A DNA stretch of 64,000 bases from Piscicola geometra (taxonomy: Eukaryota; Annelida; Clitellata; Hirudinida; Piscicolidae), in NCBI GenBank assembly GCA_943735955.1, contig OX030959.1, positions 2,777,772-2,841,771 on the forward strand, given 5' to 3'. Every line of letters begins with the position of its first letter. The first letter of the stretch is position 1. Below, piece by piece: positions 26,967 to 37,630 of the stretch. The position numbers and the translations under genes are program-made. The notes below the pieces were generated by a model. That model did not search any database and was not told the DNA's origin. It worked only from the letters and a program-made list of their open reading frames with translations.

Positions 26967-28503
26967 GTGAGTTTTAGTGAATGATAAAGATGATAGTCAT
27001 GATGATGATAATGATATCAATGAAGATGAATGATAACTAATGGGAGGGATGCTTGTGATGTGGATGATGATGATGATGATGATGAGAGCAATTAAATTAT
27101 TAGAGAGCCTGAGGTGATGGCGAGTGTGATGGTGAGAAAGTTACTGCAATTAGGCTCGGTTTCGATGCAGGCTATTTGTATCCATTAAGGGCGTATTATT
27201 CATCCATTAATTCTTATGTACGACCCTGACTTCCCCCGCTGTTCGTGTTTCTAATTCAAATTTTTAATAGTTTGAAAATTTTAATCATTAAAAAAATCAA
27301 AATTTAGTTTTGAAATTGATTTTTGAAATGTTATCGAAAAGATTAATGATTTATTTTATGCAAACTTTCATTTTAATTTCTATAAATAAGCTTAGCTAAA
27401 ATGTAATTTAAAACCTGATTTTTGAAGTATAATTTAACATATTCCTGATGAATCAATATTATTTATTCAAACATACAAATAATTTTCCATAAATGAGCTT
27501 TCTCACGTTACGCATGCGCGAACAAAGTCAAATCCAGCCGGGACGTTCCGTAAGAGCATTTCTTGCGTAATGCCACGTCATCTTACGTCATAACCTGCGT
27601 CCTTGTGTGTTTTTCCTTTGTTCCTTTTCTATTTTTTATCGCTCATTTCCATACGGTTGGTCGCCAGAGCGGAATGCACCAACGAGAAATGTAATTAATA
27701 TTCTAAGGTGTGAAGGGTGAAAATCTTCTTTATAATTAAAGGTTTCTCTTTTCGGCTTTCAAAATCATTAACCGTCTTTTAAAAAAAGTTTTAAATATAA
27801 TTACTACAAAACTTTACAATTTGTAACTAGATAAACGGAATATGTACATAAAAGATCTTAACGATTTGAATTCGTTTCTTTTGTTAAAGAACTTAATGAC
27901 AGGTGGCAGAAAGAGTTTCGAGCAAATTGTTTTCTTTGAAGTCACCTAGACGACAATGCCTCAAAGATTGCGTCATTTGGAAGACTAATTCAAAGAGAGA
28001 CTCCGCAGAAATCAAAACCATGCACCGTTGTCTCCCTTGACATTCGAACGCTAATCCGTCCTCTATAATCTAATTGAAGATCTCGTAATAAATTGGAAAT
28101 TAGTCACCCGAAATAAATCAATTACATAGTTATATAGCAAAAAGATGCCCAAACCGATTTTCTGAGCTTTCTTATTCATCTTTCTGCCTAAGTGGCTTTT
28201 GGAACAAGATTTTCAGCTTGCTTTTTAATCTTTCAAATCTTGAGTAAAAGCATCTTGTGCAAACAAGGCCGTTCTCATTGGCATGCAAGAGACAGTCGTG
28301 TGAGGAGCGCTTAGACTACTTCCTTTATCTTGTTTCTTCTCTGCTGCGAATTTCCAATTCAAAACTTTCTTTGTTTGCCGTCTAGTCGTTTTATAAAGAC
28401 GTTTGTTGAATTTTAAATTGAGAAAATGTTTACCTTCATTATAAATATAAATAAAATAAATTAAGTTAAATGTTTATAAGCTAAACAAATTTAACACTTG
28501 TAG
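26967..28503 (+). other. Spalt intron 3 (1.5 kb)
   Basis: Starts GTGAGT and ends ...cacttgtAG. It begins with a GAT-rich stretch (about 26985-27090). At 27500-27600 there is a less AT-rich island with a GCATGCGCG motif (NRF1-like) and a TTACGTCA motif (CRE/ATF-like). The rest is AT-rich with no coding signal. Confidence 0.6.
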
Positions 28504-29387
28504 ATGATGGCGTAGACAAGACAGAAGAAAAATACGAAGGCACGGTGTACGATCTATCCGTTCGCAACCACAGTTTGCGGCATTTGGACCAAGAACCTAA
28601 AGAAAATAAAATCATTTTTCCTGACCTGCTCTGCAAGAATTCAAAAGAGACTTTTCAACAGAATGAGACTACGAAATCTCCATACATCACTAGTCACCCG
28701 AACGACACTGCACCAGAGCAGTTCAACTCTCCTCTCATGGCGCTCTCTTCGATGTCTTCCTCCCTCAAATTCAACACCACGCCCATCAACATGCTCTTCC
28801 CAGGAGATGCCACCATCAACGCCGCCAATCCATTCGCACAATTCTCATCGTACCGCTTCAACAAACCAACCCCTTTCTTCCGTTCAGCCATGCTCAACTC
28901 CACCAGCCACGACGACCCACTGGAGCAGTTCATGGAAATTCAGATGACGCAGAACACAAAGATGGAGGAACTGATCAAGGAAAAAGAAAGCAAAGTAAGC
29001 GACCCCAATGAGTGCGCCATCTGCCACAGAGTCCTCAGCTGTCGCAGCGCCCTTCAAATGCACTACAGAACACACACGGGAGAACGACCATACAAATGCA
29101 AGCTCTGTTCCAGGACTTTCACCACCAAGGGCAACCTCAAAACTCATATGAGCATCCACCGCGGAAAGACTTTTCAACGCCAACTGCACAAGTGTCTCAT
29201 CTGCAACAGAGAGTTCTCGAATCCTCTGGTGCTCCAACAGCACTTCAGAAGCCATTTCAACGACATGCAAAAACACCCTGCTTTTTCCCTTCCCAACGTC
29301 ATGAACCCTGGTCTCTTCATGCCTGCATCCAACCCATTCTTCTCTTATCCCCCTTCCTACCTCGCTTTGTCTCACCATTTAGCCTCC
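28504..29387 (+). CDS. sall: Spalt/SALL zinc-finger factor, coding exon 4 (finger triplet)
   Basis: Residues 976-1270. The exon opens in phase with exon 3 (G|AT GAT GGC) and ends TCC before GTTAGT. It encodes the SALL-specific triplet of C2H2 fingers: finger 1 C1146/C1149/H1162/H1166, finger 2 C1174/C1177/H1190/H1194, and finger 3 C1206/C1209/H1222/H1226. [20 protein letters not shown], the linker [19 protein letters not shown] and [14 protein letters not shown] are near-identical to the central triplet of SALL1 (DPNECIICHRVLS..., VVLQQHIRMH). The family binds AT-rich DNA and represses transcription in the nucleus. A YDLSVRN motif lies at 991-997. Retaining the next 90-nt intron would add 19 codons and stop at 29447, giving a protein that ends after the triplet. 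Confidence 0.95.
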
Positions 29388-29477
29388 GTTAGTTATTTTA
29401 GAAAACTATTTTTATCTATTTATTCAACTCCATTTAAAAGAATTTAAATTATTTCTAAAAAATTAATTATATTTCAG
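29388..29477 (+). other. Spalt intron 4 (90 nt)
   Basis: GTTAGT donor and ...tatatttcAG acceptor, phase 0 on both sides. It is very short compared with the 9-14 kb introns upstream. It contains an in-frame stop at 29445-29447. Confidence 0.85.
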
Positions 29478-31445
29478 AAAAAATTTGATCTGCCTAGAAA
29501 CTTCTTGGATTTGGCCAATCAACTGAAAAAGGTTGAACAATCAGAAAAACCGAAAGATGAGAATTCTTTGAGACCTCCTAGTCAAGCAAGTAATATCGGA
29601 ATCACTAGCGAAAACGAGGATGTCGAAAGAAACAGTGATGAAGCCAATTCTCCATACATAGAAGCAAGGTCTGATTTTGAAAATGACGATACCACCTTTG
29701 TGAGTCCCGTATGCATTGAGCCCACAATCAAAAAAGAAGCTTTTGAGTTTTCTCCTACATCTCCTAAAAATGCATATTCAGATAAACATTTAAATAAGTC
29801 TTGTGAAGAGATCAGTGAAAATCAAATACAGGATAGGCCTGAAATCGAAATAAAAGCAGCCTCTAGCGAGTTTTATAATACTTTGGATAAAGATAATAAA
29901 GAAGAGCGTAAAGAGAAAAGCCACTCTGAACCTTACGACTTTGAACCTTTCAAGTCTGATTCTGCACAATACATTTCTCCGCTGGATGCTTTGACGGACC
30001 GTGTAAACGCTCTGAATCGTTTCAGCCCTTCGATGCAACAAACGAATTCTTCACCACAACCAACTGACTCCTGCCCACTCATAAAAGGCCAAAATGGTAC
30101 ACAATCATTCACAAATCCCAATAAAAATCTAGGAGACCATTCCTCAGATCGACACCGAATTTACGCTGAAAACTTCATCAAGAGAATCACCGATGGCAAA
30201 GGCATTGGTCGTCAGTTGCCCTTCCCGGTGGTCAGCAACAGCAAGGCCAGCGCTGCCTGCAACGTGTGTGGCAAGCTCTTTTCGTGCAAGTCAGCCGTGG
30301 ACATTCACATGAGAAGCCACACCAAAGAACGACCTTTCAGATGCGGCTTTTGCGACAGAGCTTTCACCACCAAAGGAAACCTAAAACAACACGTAGGTAC
30401 TAGTCATCACAACCTTTCCAAGTACAGCGACTCCAGCATGAGCCAGAAAAGCAATTACTTCTCTGACTCGTCAATGTCTTCGAAGTCAGCTTCTCCCTGT
30501 GTTCATGCTTTCCCTTCAGAAGGGAACCAAGTCTCTAGTCCAAAGATTAAAAAAGAAGTACAAACAGTCAAAGAAAAGCTTGAAGAAGCAAAGCAAAAGA
30601 CTGAATCAAAAGAAGTTAACACCAAAAAGAGTGCGATGACAAACAACCCTCAAACAACTCACAAGTCTGAGAAGTCACAAGAAGTAAGCAAGGCCAACCC
30701 TCACGGATCTCGCTATTTTTGCAACACTTGCGAGAAGCCCTTCAGCAGCACCTCAGCGCTGCAGATCCACTCTCGCACGCACACCGGAGACCGTCCTTTC
30801 GTATGTCCCACATGCAACAAGGCCTTCACCACCAAAGGCAACCTCAAGGTGCACATGGGCACACACGCGTGGAATAAAGTCCCTTCTCGCAGAGGCAGGA
30901 GAATGTCTGTGGACCCTCTTGCCTCGCCCCTCAACCGCCCTTATGATAAACAGCCCAATTCTCAATTCCCATCTCTTCCCTCTAAACCAAACCAACCTTC
31001 AGATCTTTTTCCTTACAATCTTTTAAGGTTTCCTTATTTCCAGCCAAAACTCAATGAAACTTCCATTCAGAATCTTCAAAAGCCCTTCCATCCCGTACTG
31101 CCTGCCTTCCCCAACACTCGACTGCCTTTCTCACACCCACTCCACTCTCTCTTCTTCGATAAGCTCCCTGTCTCTAACCTCAACTCTTTTTTGCAAGAGC
31201 AACACAAGCGTCTCATGCTTAGCAACAATTTCAACATCAACAACAACAACAACAACTACGCTGCCAACAAAGATGCCTACAACTCGCACTTCCTGACGCC
31301 CATCAAGCAGGAAAAGCTCGACAATGACTCAGAGCTAGATCTAAGTGTCAAGAGGCCTGTATCGTCTTCTCCTCAGTCGCTCGAAGACAAGCAACAGTGG
31401 AACAGCCAACTTCGATCTGATAGGCTGGTGTTCGATTGCAGGTGA
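29478..31445 (+). CDS. sall: Spalt/SALL zinc-finger factor, coding exon 5 (two finger pairs, C terminus)
   Basis: Residues 1271-1925, starting [12 protein letters not shown] and ending FDCR-stop. It encodes two SALL finger pairs. Finger 4 is C1531/C1534/H1547/H1551 and finger 5 is C1559/C1562/H1575/H1580, joined by the diagnostic SHTKERPF linker. Finger 6 is C1685/C1688/H1701/H1705 and finger 7 is C1713/C1716/H1729/H1733, joined by HTGDRPF. They are followed by the SALL hallmark [10 protein letters not shown] (1740-1749). Three psi-K-x-E SUMO consensus sites (K1355, K1628, K1880) and an LDLSVKR motif (1890-1896) are visible; SUMOylation is known for SALL proteins. The stop lies inside a CAG|GTGAGG donor-like sequence, so another C terminus by splicing is possible. 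No later SALL exon was recognised. Confidence 0.95.
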   Translation, partial: KKFDLPRNFLDLANQLKKVEQSEKPKDENSLRPPSQASNIGITSENEDVERNSDEANSPYIEARSDFENDDTTFVSPVCIEPTIKKEAFEFSPTSPKNAYSDKHLNKSCEEISENQIQDRPEIEIKAASSEFYNTLDKDNKEERKEKSHSEPYDFEPFKSDSAQYISPLDALTDRVNALNRFSPSMQQTNSSPQPTDSCPLIKGQNGTQSFTNPNKNLGDHSSDRHRIYAENFIKRITDGKGIGRQLPFPVVSNSKASAACNVCGKLFSCKSAVDIHMRSHTKERPFRCGFCDRAFTTKGNLKQHVGTSHHNLSKYSDSSMSQKSNYFSDSSMSSKSASPCVHAFPSEGNQVSSPKIKKEVQTVKEKLEEAKQKTESKEVNTKKSAMTNNPQTTHKSEKSQEVSKANPHGSRYFCNTCEKPFSSTSALQIHSRTHTGDRPFVCPTCNKAFTTKGNLKVHMGTHAWNKVPSRRGRRMSVDPLASPLNRPYDKQPNSQFPSLPSKPNQPSDLFPYNLLRFPYFQPKLNETSIQNLQKPFHPVLPAFPNTRLPFSHPLHSLFFDKLPVSNLNSFLQEQHKRLMLSNNFNINNNNNNYAANKDAYNSHFLTPIKQEKLDNDSELDLSVKRPVSSSPQSLEDKQQWNSQLRSDRLVFDCR

Positions 31446-31472
31446 GGTCGTCACCGTCGAAAGTCCAAAAGC

Positions 31473-31478
31473 AATAAA
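31473..31478 (+). terminator. Candidate polyadenylation signal for Spalt
   Basis: AATAAA, 28 nt after the stop codon. This is close to the stop for a developmental regulator, and further AATAAA-like hexamers lie downstream, so the site actually used is uncertain. Confidence 0.3.
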
Positions 31479-33079
31479 AGTAGAGTAAAAAGTAATACAA
31501 ACGGTTGTTAAAAAACTTTTAACTTTTAAGAAAGATTTTCATTTAGTTATTCTGAGAATGAAACCTATGGCTGAGAATGTTTCTATGAAACGGCATCTAC
31601 TTCACGCTTTAACGTCTTATGATGCTTGTAAGGGACCTTATTTGCGCATACAATTCCATCGAATGTCGATTATCAGATCGTTAGAAGTATTGAATTGCAC
31701 AAAATTCTATATATTAAACTGGAAAAGCATCTGCGTTATATCTAGTACACCTAAATTGGCATTAGTTTATTCCTTAATCACAACGCCTCCAACCACTACT
31801 TTATCGTATGCAACACAATACAACACAATACTGCATGCAACAAAGTTTGCATGATCGAATGATTGGTTTGACCTTTTTTGGACGATGATTATTAACTGAC
31901 TTTGTTAAATATAAAAATATGAAACGGATGGCATTGATGAAATGTTGTTTGTAAATAATTGATATGACATGTTAGAGTTCACCTTAATGCTTTGAATCTA
32001 TAGATTTAGAATTAATAAGATCAGCGCTTGAAGATGATTTGAATACGATCGATGTAGTTTGAATAGCCAAGGAGCCCTTCAAAAGTATTATATTTTTATA
32101 AAGTCTTTTGATTTCGATTCTGAAACTTATTTATTGAAATATCTTCGTTGTAAATTTCTACCTTGATTAAGTATTCATTCATTTTATTGATGTTACTTTT
32201 TTATTCACGGAAATGATGCTGTATGCATCAGTAAAAATACTAAGCTAAAGAAAATTTATGTTAGAAAAAGCCAATATTTTTTATAAATTTTAAACACCAG
32301 CATCTTCTTAATGATTTTCATTGAATTACTTTCGGTCATAAAACCACATTTAAAATTATTAATTCAAATGGTGAACGATTTCATCTACCTTTAAATTTTT
32401 CGATGTTAAATTATTTAATGGAATTATATTGCCTACTTTATCATTTTAAAAGCTTATAAATTTAGTTTTCAATGTTTTTAAAATTTTAAGTTCACTTCTT
32501 TTTCTATCGGTTTAATTTTAAAAATCATTTATTAGAGTCAAATACATAATTACTAGCTATTCAAAGTTTTATTCAAAACTGTATAAAACGCATTATTTTA
32601 TGTTTAGGTTTTCAGACTTAGAAACATGAATTAATGAATTTTTTGAAGGTTTTTGAACATTTAAGAAGAATATATCTGCGCAATGGTGTCCTGATTTGTT
32701 TAAAATAAATGACTTAAAGCACATTGATTATTCTATGTTTTTTATAATATTGAAAATTATAATACTAAAATAATTTAGAACATTTTGAATATACAGGGCC
32801 CTAAATTGAAATTGCATTTTAATTGAAGCCGATAAACTAACCATATTCTAAAATCATAAATCGTCAGCCAAGCAGTCATAAAAATAATACAATTTGGGTT
32901 CATAAATAGAATGAAGTTATTTTTAATCAATAAATCTGTTTAAAATCTATTTTAGGTCTTTTTTAATGTATAAAGTTGTAATAAAATCAATTTTATATCA
33001 ACTAATGAAATTAATTTTAAAACTATCACATTTAAAATTAAAAAAATAAAAAATAATGTTAATCAACTATAAATGTTAG

Positions 33080-33085
33080 TTTATT
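33080..33085 (-). terminator. Candidate polyadenylation signal for AGXT2
   Basis: AATAAA on the minus strand, about 75 nt past the AGXT2 stop codon, a usual distance for a short 3' UTR. Confidence 0.4.
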
Positions 33086-33158
33086 ATAAATTTTCTTATC
33101 CCCTTACTTAATCAAGAAGATAATCTACGTGCTTATCACGCAATAGAGTTAATTAAAA

Positions 33159-33254
33159 TTAATTAAAATTTTTGTCAATGCACTTCCTCAGAACAGAGAC
33201 AGCGAAATCGACATCCTCCTTGTTTATGCACATGGGCGGCTTGATGCGAAATAC
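33159..33254 (-). CDS. AGXT2: Alanine-glyoxylate aminotransferase 2, last exon
   Basis: Residues 433-463 (numbered from the MPDC methionine at 40801) and the TAA stop. It encodes VFRIKPPMCINKEDVDFAVS followed by VLRKCIDKNFN, matching the AGXT2 C terminus (human [20 protein letters not shown]). It joins in phase 0 to the exon at 35005; the acceptor is ...cgccAG. Confidence 0.93.
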   Translation of the reverse strand, partial: VFRIKPPMCINKEDVDFAVSVLRKCIDKNFN

Positions 33255-33733
33255 CTGGCGAGTAGAATGAAATTCTTTAAAGGAAATTAAATTGATAGTT
33301 GATCGTTAAAGCTATGTAACTCTAGTCTCATGGTCATCGAAGAGCTAAAAATTAAACATTGAAAACTTAAAGTATAAAAAAAGTTATCGAGTAGTAAAGT
33401 TTTATGGCACGAAATTTTGTTCAGCCATTAAATATTTACGCGCAGAGCTTATCGATGAGCTTAGAAATATGCAATAAAAATCCTGTTTTTGGTCATTAAA
33501 TGGCGTTTTATACCTGCGAACAGAAGTCATAAAGAACCTTCGCATAAAGTCCAATAAAGTATGCCAAAAGCATGTTATAAAGGCCTATCGATAAAAATAC
33601 TTTATATCCACGAAATAATATTCTACTACCTTTTTTCCGCAAAGTGCGATACTATTTATTGCTTCTATACCAATATCTTATCTAGTGTTTTCTTTCTAAG
33701 TTAATCATTAAAAAAAGTATTCAATGTTTATGT

Positions 33734-33750
33734 TTAGGGTTAGGGTTAGG
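33734..33750 (+). repeat. Short interstitial telomere-like repeat
   Basis: TTAGGGTTAGGGTTAGG, nearly three copies of the common animal telomere hexamer, inside the last AGXT2 intron. It is short enough to be chance or a repaired break. Confidence 0.5.
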
Positions 33751-35004
33751 ATAGGTTTCGGGTTATATTTACCCTTCAAATTTTCTATGTTTAATTTAAA
33801 TCGTATAATAACTTTTTTTTCTTTATCACAAACTGTCTTCATATTTCATTTTTTACATTATGATTACTTTTGTTTCCCTATTCATCTTATAGTAATTTTT
33901 CAATATTTGATACATTTATTCGAATCGCGTCTACATCTTCGCGTATTCTATCAATCATTCGCACATTAATCAGAATGTCTCTGCTGAAAAGTGTTCTGAG
34001 CGTTACAAATGATTCTCTTACACAAACTATTAATACTCTTCATCCTACGTCTCTTCTCTATCTTCCAAGTGTAACTCAGCCATGCAAGCAGGTTCCAAAT
34101 AAATGAGCCGTTCCTGCATTTTTACGACCGACAAGTATATTTCATACATATTTACTGCCCTCGTAATCTCCATCATGCAGAGAAATTATGGTCATCCAGG
34201 CACATAAAATATAACACCGCCATTTCAGCCGGCTCTGATTTAAAAGTATTCCTTGATCCATCAATAAAGCACACAGGGCATTATGGTGTGGACAAGCTAA
34301 GACATCATTGACAATGGCCAAGCTTTGTTGATGCTGTAATAAAAACCATCCCTGTACCAATAAACAAAGTCACGTCTAACACATAAAAAGTGATACGTAT
34401 AAAAATGGCAGCGATTATACCTACAGAGTTGTATATTGTTTTTTAGCTTTATGGCCATATACTTTTCAATAACAAAGTAAAATAAAATCCACACGTATCA
34501 GCTTGCATAAAACGATCTCAGACACCTCTTCCAGCACAAACAATGCTCAGACTATAAAAAACGTACTTGCGTAGGTGATGAAACCATTCAGTATTTATTA
34601 ACAATAAATTACTGTTCTTAAAAAGATATAAACAATACGATGAAACCTTCATCCTCCACTAACACCTACTTCAGCACCACTCACAACTAACACCTTTTTC
34701 CAAATCAATTCTCATTTCTTGGATTTGGCACTGAACCCGAGTTCGCAATATTTGTATTACAGCTTTCAATCTTCGTTGCCACCTTAGAATGCCTATTAAT
34801 TATTTCCATATCGAGGTAAACTCCTTAATCGATGCACCATAGCCTTTTCTAGGCTGCACCACACTAAACAAATTGATTATTCTCTCATTTAATGTATTGA
34901 AAACTCCATTTACAAGAACACCGCAAATAATAAAAACATAAATTGCTTCTCAGTACAAAGCTTTTAGAAATATTTTTTCCACACACAACCCCCTTGCAAC
35001 TCAC

Positions 35005-35103
35005 GTTTCCATTCAGACCTCCTTTCACGAGAATAAGGCCCAACTCCCTGGCATCGTTCCAAATGCCATTCATCTTCTCAGCCCCCAGAGCCTGCCTGCT
35101 CTC
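35005..35103 (-). CDS. AGXT2: Alanine-glyoxylate aminotransferase 2, penultimate exon
   Basis: Residues 400-432: ESRQALGAEKMNGIWNDARE then LGLILVKGGLNGN. It aligns with the human segment containing EEVNQIHEDCKHMGLLVGRG. The exon is flanked by an AG acceptor (...atgcAG) and a GTGAGT donor, phase 0 on both sides. It lies alone between introns of 1.1 and 1.75 kb. Confidence 0.92.
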
Positions 35104-36186
35104 CTGCATTTGAATTACAAATTTGTTCGACGATGATGGCTAGTTAGCTTGGGGTTGTTTGTTGGCCGATGAGTGTTTTGTCGCTGCTTGATTCGTTGTT
35201 TGTTTATTGATTGTTTGCATGTTGTGGAGTGGTTTGTTGTTGATTAGTTTGTTGCTGTTATATGATTGTTTTATTGAGGTTTAAATATTGATATTAATAG
35301 GTTTTAATATAATTGAGTTTTTTGACAAATTTTGACTTCTATTACTTTGTGCGTAAACTAATTATTAAAAGACTTCAACGTCGGCGGTTTTCAAGCATTT
35401 TAAACAAAACTCAGATTATAATTGTTTTATAAAAGAATAAAAAACAAAAGTTTGGTAAAGTTTACGGATGGATTGCAAATAGGTAAAATGTGAGTTAGGC
35501 TGTGGGTCTTTGGATTGATTGAGAGCGTGAGATGGGGTGGAATGAATGGAATAATCAAGTGAAGTGGTTCAATCATGGTACTGCCATCTTAATAAATCGA
35601 CCTGACGACTACAAACAGGATAATAAAATTCACTTTTGCCAATTACAATGCTTTTGTGATGATGAAGAGAGGATTATTCCTTGAGAATTGAATGCATTTC
35701 TCGCGAAGCGCCAAAAAAGATAACAATATAACTTTGTTTATTACTACATAAGGATAAATATTCTATGAAATTATTGTCTATTGAGTACTTTTACGACAAT
35801 TTATTTATTGTGTGTGTGTGCACATTAAAGGCGATCGCATAAAACACACATCGCCTACGTTATCTGCCATTCTGTGTGCTCGGAACCTTCACAAGCATCC
35901 CAAGAATGCCCTATTCTCAACGTCGCTAATCGAATTAGTGCACTAATCAATGAAATATGAATACATTTACAAATATTTGTTTTACATTTTTTTCCCACGA
36001 CCATAAAAGTCGCAATGAAAATATTATTATGATTGGGAACAAATTTCGCAACAATAAAAAATGCCGAAACAACAATTGAGCTCATACTAATCAATAACTT
36101 GGGAAAAAAATGTAAAACTTTTTTCAGATACTCGATAGCATTTAGAAGTATAAAACACCAAAAAGCCATCAAAAAGCTCCACCAAC

Positions 36187-36336
36187 CTTATCAGCGACCA
36201 TCTCCATGCCAACCATGAGACCCTTCCCTCTGACATCTCCCACGTACTTGCACTCATCTCTGATCTTTGCGAGTTCCTTCAGCAGGTAAGTACCTACCTC
36301 ATGACTACGACACATTAGTTGGTCTTCTTCTATCGC
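36187..36336 (-). CDS. AGXT2: Alanine-glyoxylate aminotransferase 2, internal exon
   Basis: Residues 350-399. It contains [18 protein letters not shown] and [15 protein letters not shown], the conserved small-domain segment of class III aminotransferases (human QEVGTYMLLKFAKLRDEF...[15 protein letters not shown]). The acceptor is ...accccAG and the donor is GTTGGT, with T at +3. Confidence 0.95.
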
Positions 36337-36442
36337 CTGGGGTCAAATCACAAAAATATGGATTAGTTTAAAGAATATAAAAACAATTTATTAGGTTTAA
36401 TAACTAAAAAACAGAACGAAATTCTCAAGCATGCAAACTCAC

Positions 36443-36687
36443 ATCGAGGACTGCAGAACCAACCACACACGCCAGAGGGTCTCCGCCGAATGTGTTAAAG
36501 TGCAAAGCGTGAGTAAGGCTTTGTGCGATGTCATGTGTGGTCACTACGGCTGCAAGAGGAAAGCCGTTACCTATTCCTTTAGCCATGGAAACAATGTCAG
36601 GTGTGACTCCGTGCCCTTCAAAACCCCACATGTGAGTGCCTGTTCTGCCGAATCCAGTCTGCACTTCGTCTGCTATGCACAGTCCTC
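36443..36687 (-). CDS. AGXT2: Alanine-glyoxylate aminotransferase 2, catalytic exon
   Basis: Residues 268-349. It carries the class III aminotransferase signature: [15 protein letters not shown], with D274 expected to pair with the PLP pyridine nitrogen, and [15 protein letters not shown], with K304 as the Schiff-base lysine (human K350). The phosphate-binding HFNTFGGDP motif follows. It starts with the last two bases of a split Gly codon and ends in phase 0 at GTGAGT. All catalytic residues that I can check are present, so the enzyme is probably active. Confidence 0.97.
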
Positions 36688-36858
36688 CTGAAGGGGTTGA
36701 AAGCTGTTGAGCTTAGGTCAGTTTATGAAGTAAACAAGGAAATGCAAGATTAGTATTACTATAGTATTATTATACAATATCGAATATAGTATTGATTAAC
36801 GGGCTTTTTAATGCTATTTAAAACATTCGTCTATCTTTATTGTTATATTGAGATCGAC

Positions 36859-37032
36859 CTTTAGCTCGGATCATTTCAAACGCTTTTTTCAAGAATCCTT
36901 TGGGAAATTGCACAGCACCACCAGCTCCTTGGATGGACTCGGCTATGAAGGCTGCTGGACCGGTCTTTGGAATGGAAAACATCATTGTGTTGTGTAGTTG
37001 CTCTAGATACCTTTCGTTCGCCTCGCATTGTC
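36859..37032 (-). CDS. AGXT2: Alanine-glyoxylate aminotransferase 2, internal exon
   Basis: Residues 210 (split) to 267 plus one base: QCEANERYLEQLHNTMM... then AAFIAESIQGAGGAVQFPKG and FLKKAFEMIRAK. It matches human [20 protein letters not shown]. The donor is GTCGAT, a weak match to consensus, but the split Gly codon and homology fix it. Confidence 0.94.
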
Positions 37033-37442
37033 CTGGAGAAAAACAGGGTTAGGAAATAAGGCTTTCCTTTCAAATAAAAATGATTTGTTGGGTGTTAAGT
37101 GTTGTTTTTATATGGGTAATTGGGCGTGTTTTTGACTGTAAAAATGCTGAACTATAAAAAATCCTTTTATTCAATTATCTGGTGCGTATTCACTTACTTT
37201 AATTGCAAAAAACAAACTTATTAATTTCAAAGTTACAGGTAAATGCACTCGCAAAAAACAGATTAAAACAAATTATACGCCAGGCACGTAAAAGCGACTT
37301 TTTAAAGCCAAAATAAGACTTATTGATTAATTTAACTCATTAACTTTACTTTTTCAAAAATAATAAAACGTAAAAAAGTCAAAACCAAAACGTAATATTT
37401 TTATTATTTTTCTCTTAAAAAGCCACAAACCAACCAGCCCAC

Positions 37443-37630
37443 CTTCGAGGCAATTGCATGGCCTGGTGGCTTGCACGGGTGAGTCCCTACACTTGGCACC
37501 ACCCCATGGGCCCTTATAAACATCAGGCACGATGGTCTGATGCATGCCGAAGCCTGAAGGCACGTTGTGTTTCCAGGTACTCATGGCGGTGGCTCCCATC
37601 AGATGAGGACTGCTGCCGTGGTAGGCGTTC
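37443..37630 (-). CDS. AGXT2: Alanine-glyoxylate aminotransferase 2, internal exon
   Basis: Residues 147 (split) to 209 plus one base. It contains NAYHGSSPHLMGATAM and VPDVYKGPWGGAKCRDSPVQ, followed by the Cys-containing segment RPCNCLEG, all characteristic of AGXT2 (human RGAYHGCSP..., PDVFRGPWGGSHCRDSPVQ). The aromatic/His pair Y150-H151 stacks near PLP in this fold. The acceptor is ...tacgaAG after a T/C-rich tract and the donor is GTGGGC. Confidence 0.95.

Larger units (their letters stand above)
31446..33158. other. Convergent 3' flanks of the Spalt and AGXT2 genes
   Basis: Very AT-rich sequence between the two tail-to-tail genes, presumably both 3' UTRs plus spacer. It has many stops and several AATAAA-like hexamers on both strands. 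No coding signal or repeat family was recognised. Confidence 0.6.

Noticed and set aside
28641..29392. Open frames of 66-164 codons overlapping Spalt exon 4
   Set aside because: Shadows of the finger-triplet exon, whose frame shows clear SALL homology.
31558..31854. 98-codon frame after the Spalt stop, considered as an extra Spalt exon
   Set aside because: No acceptor in the phase needed by the donor-like site at 31443, no finger or SALL motif, and AT-rich random codon use.
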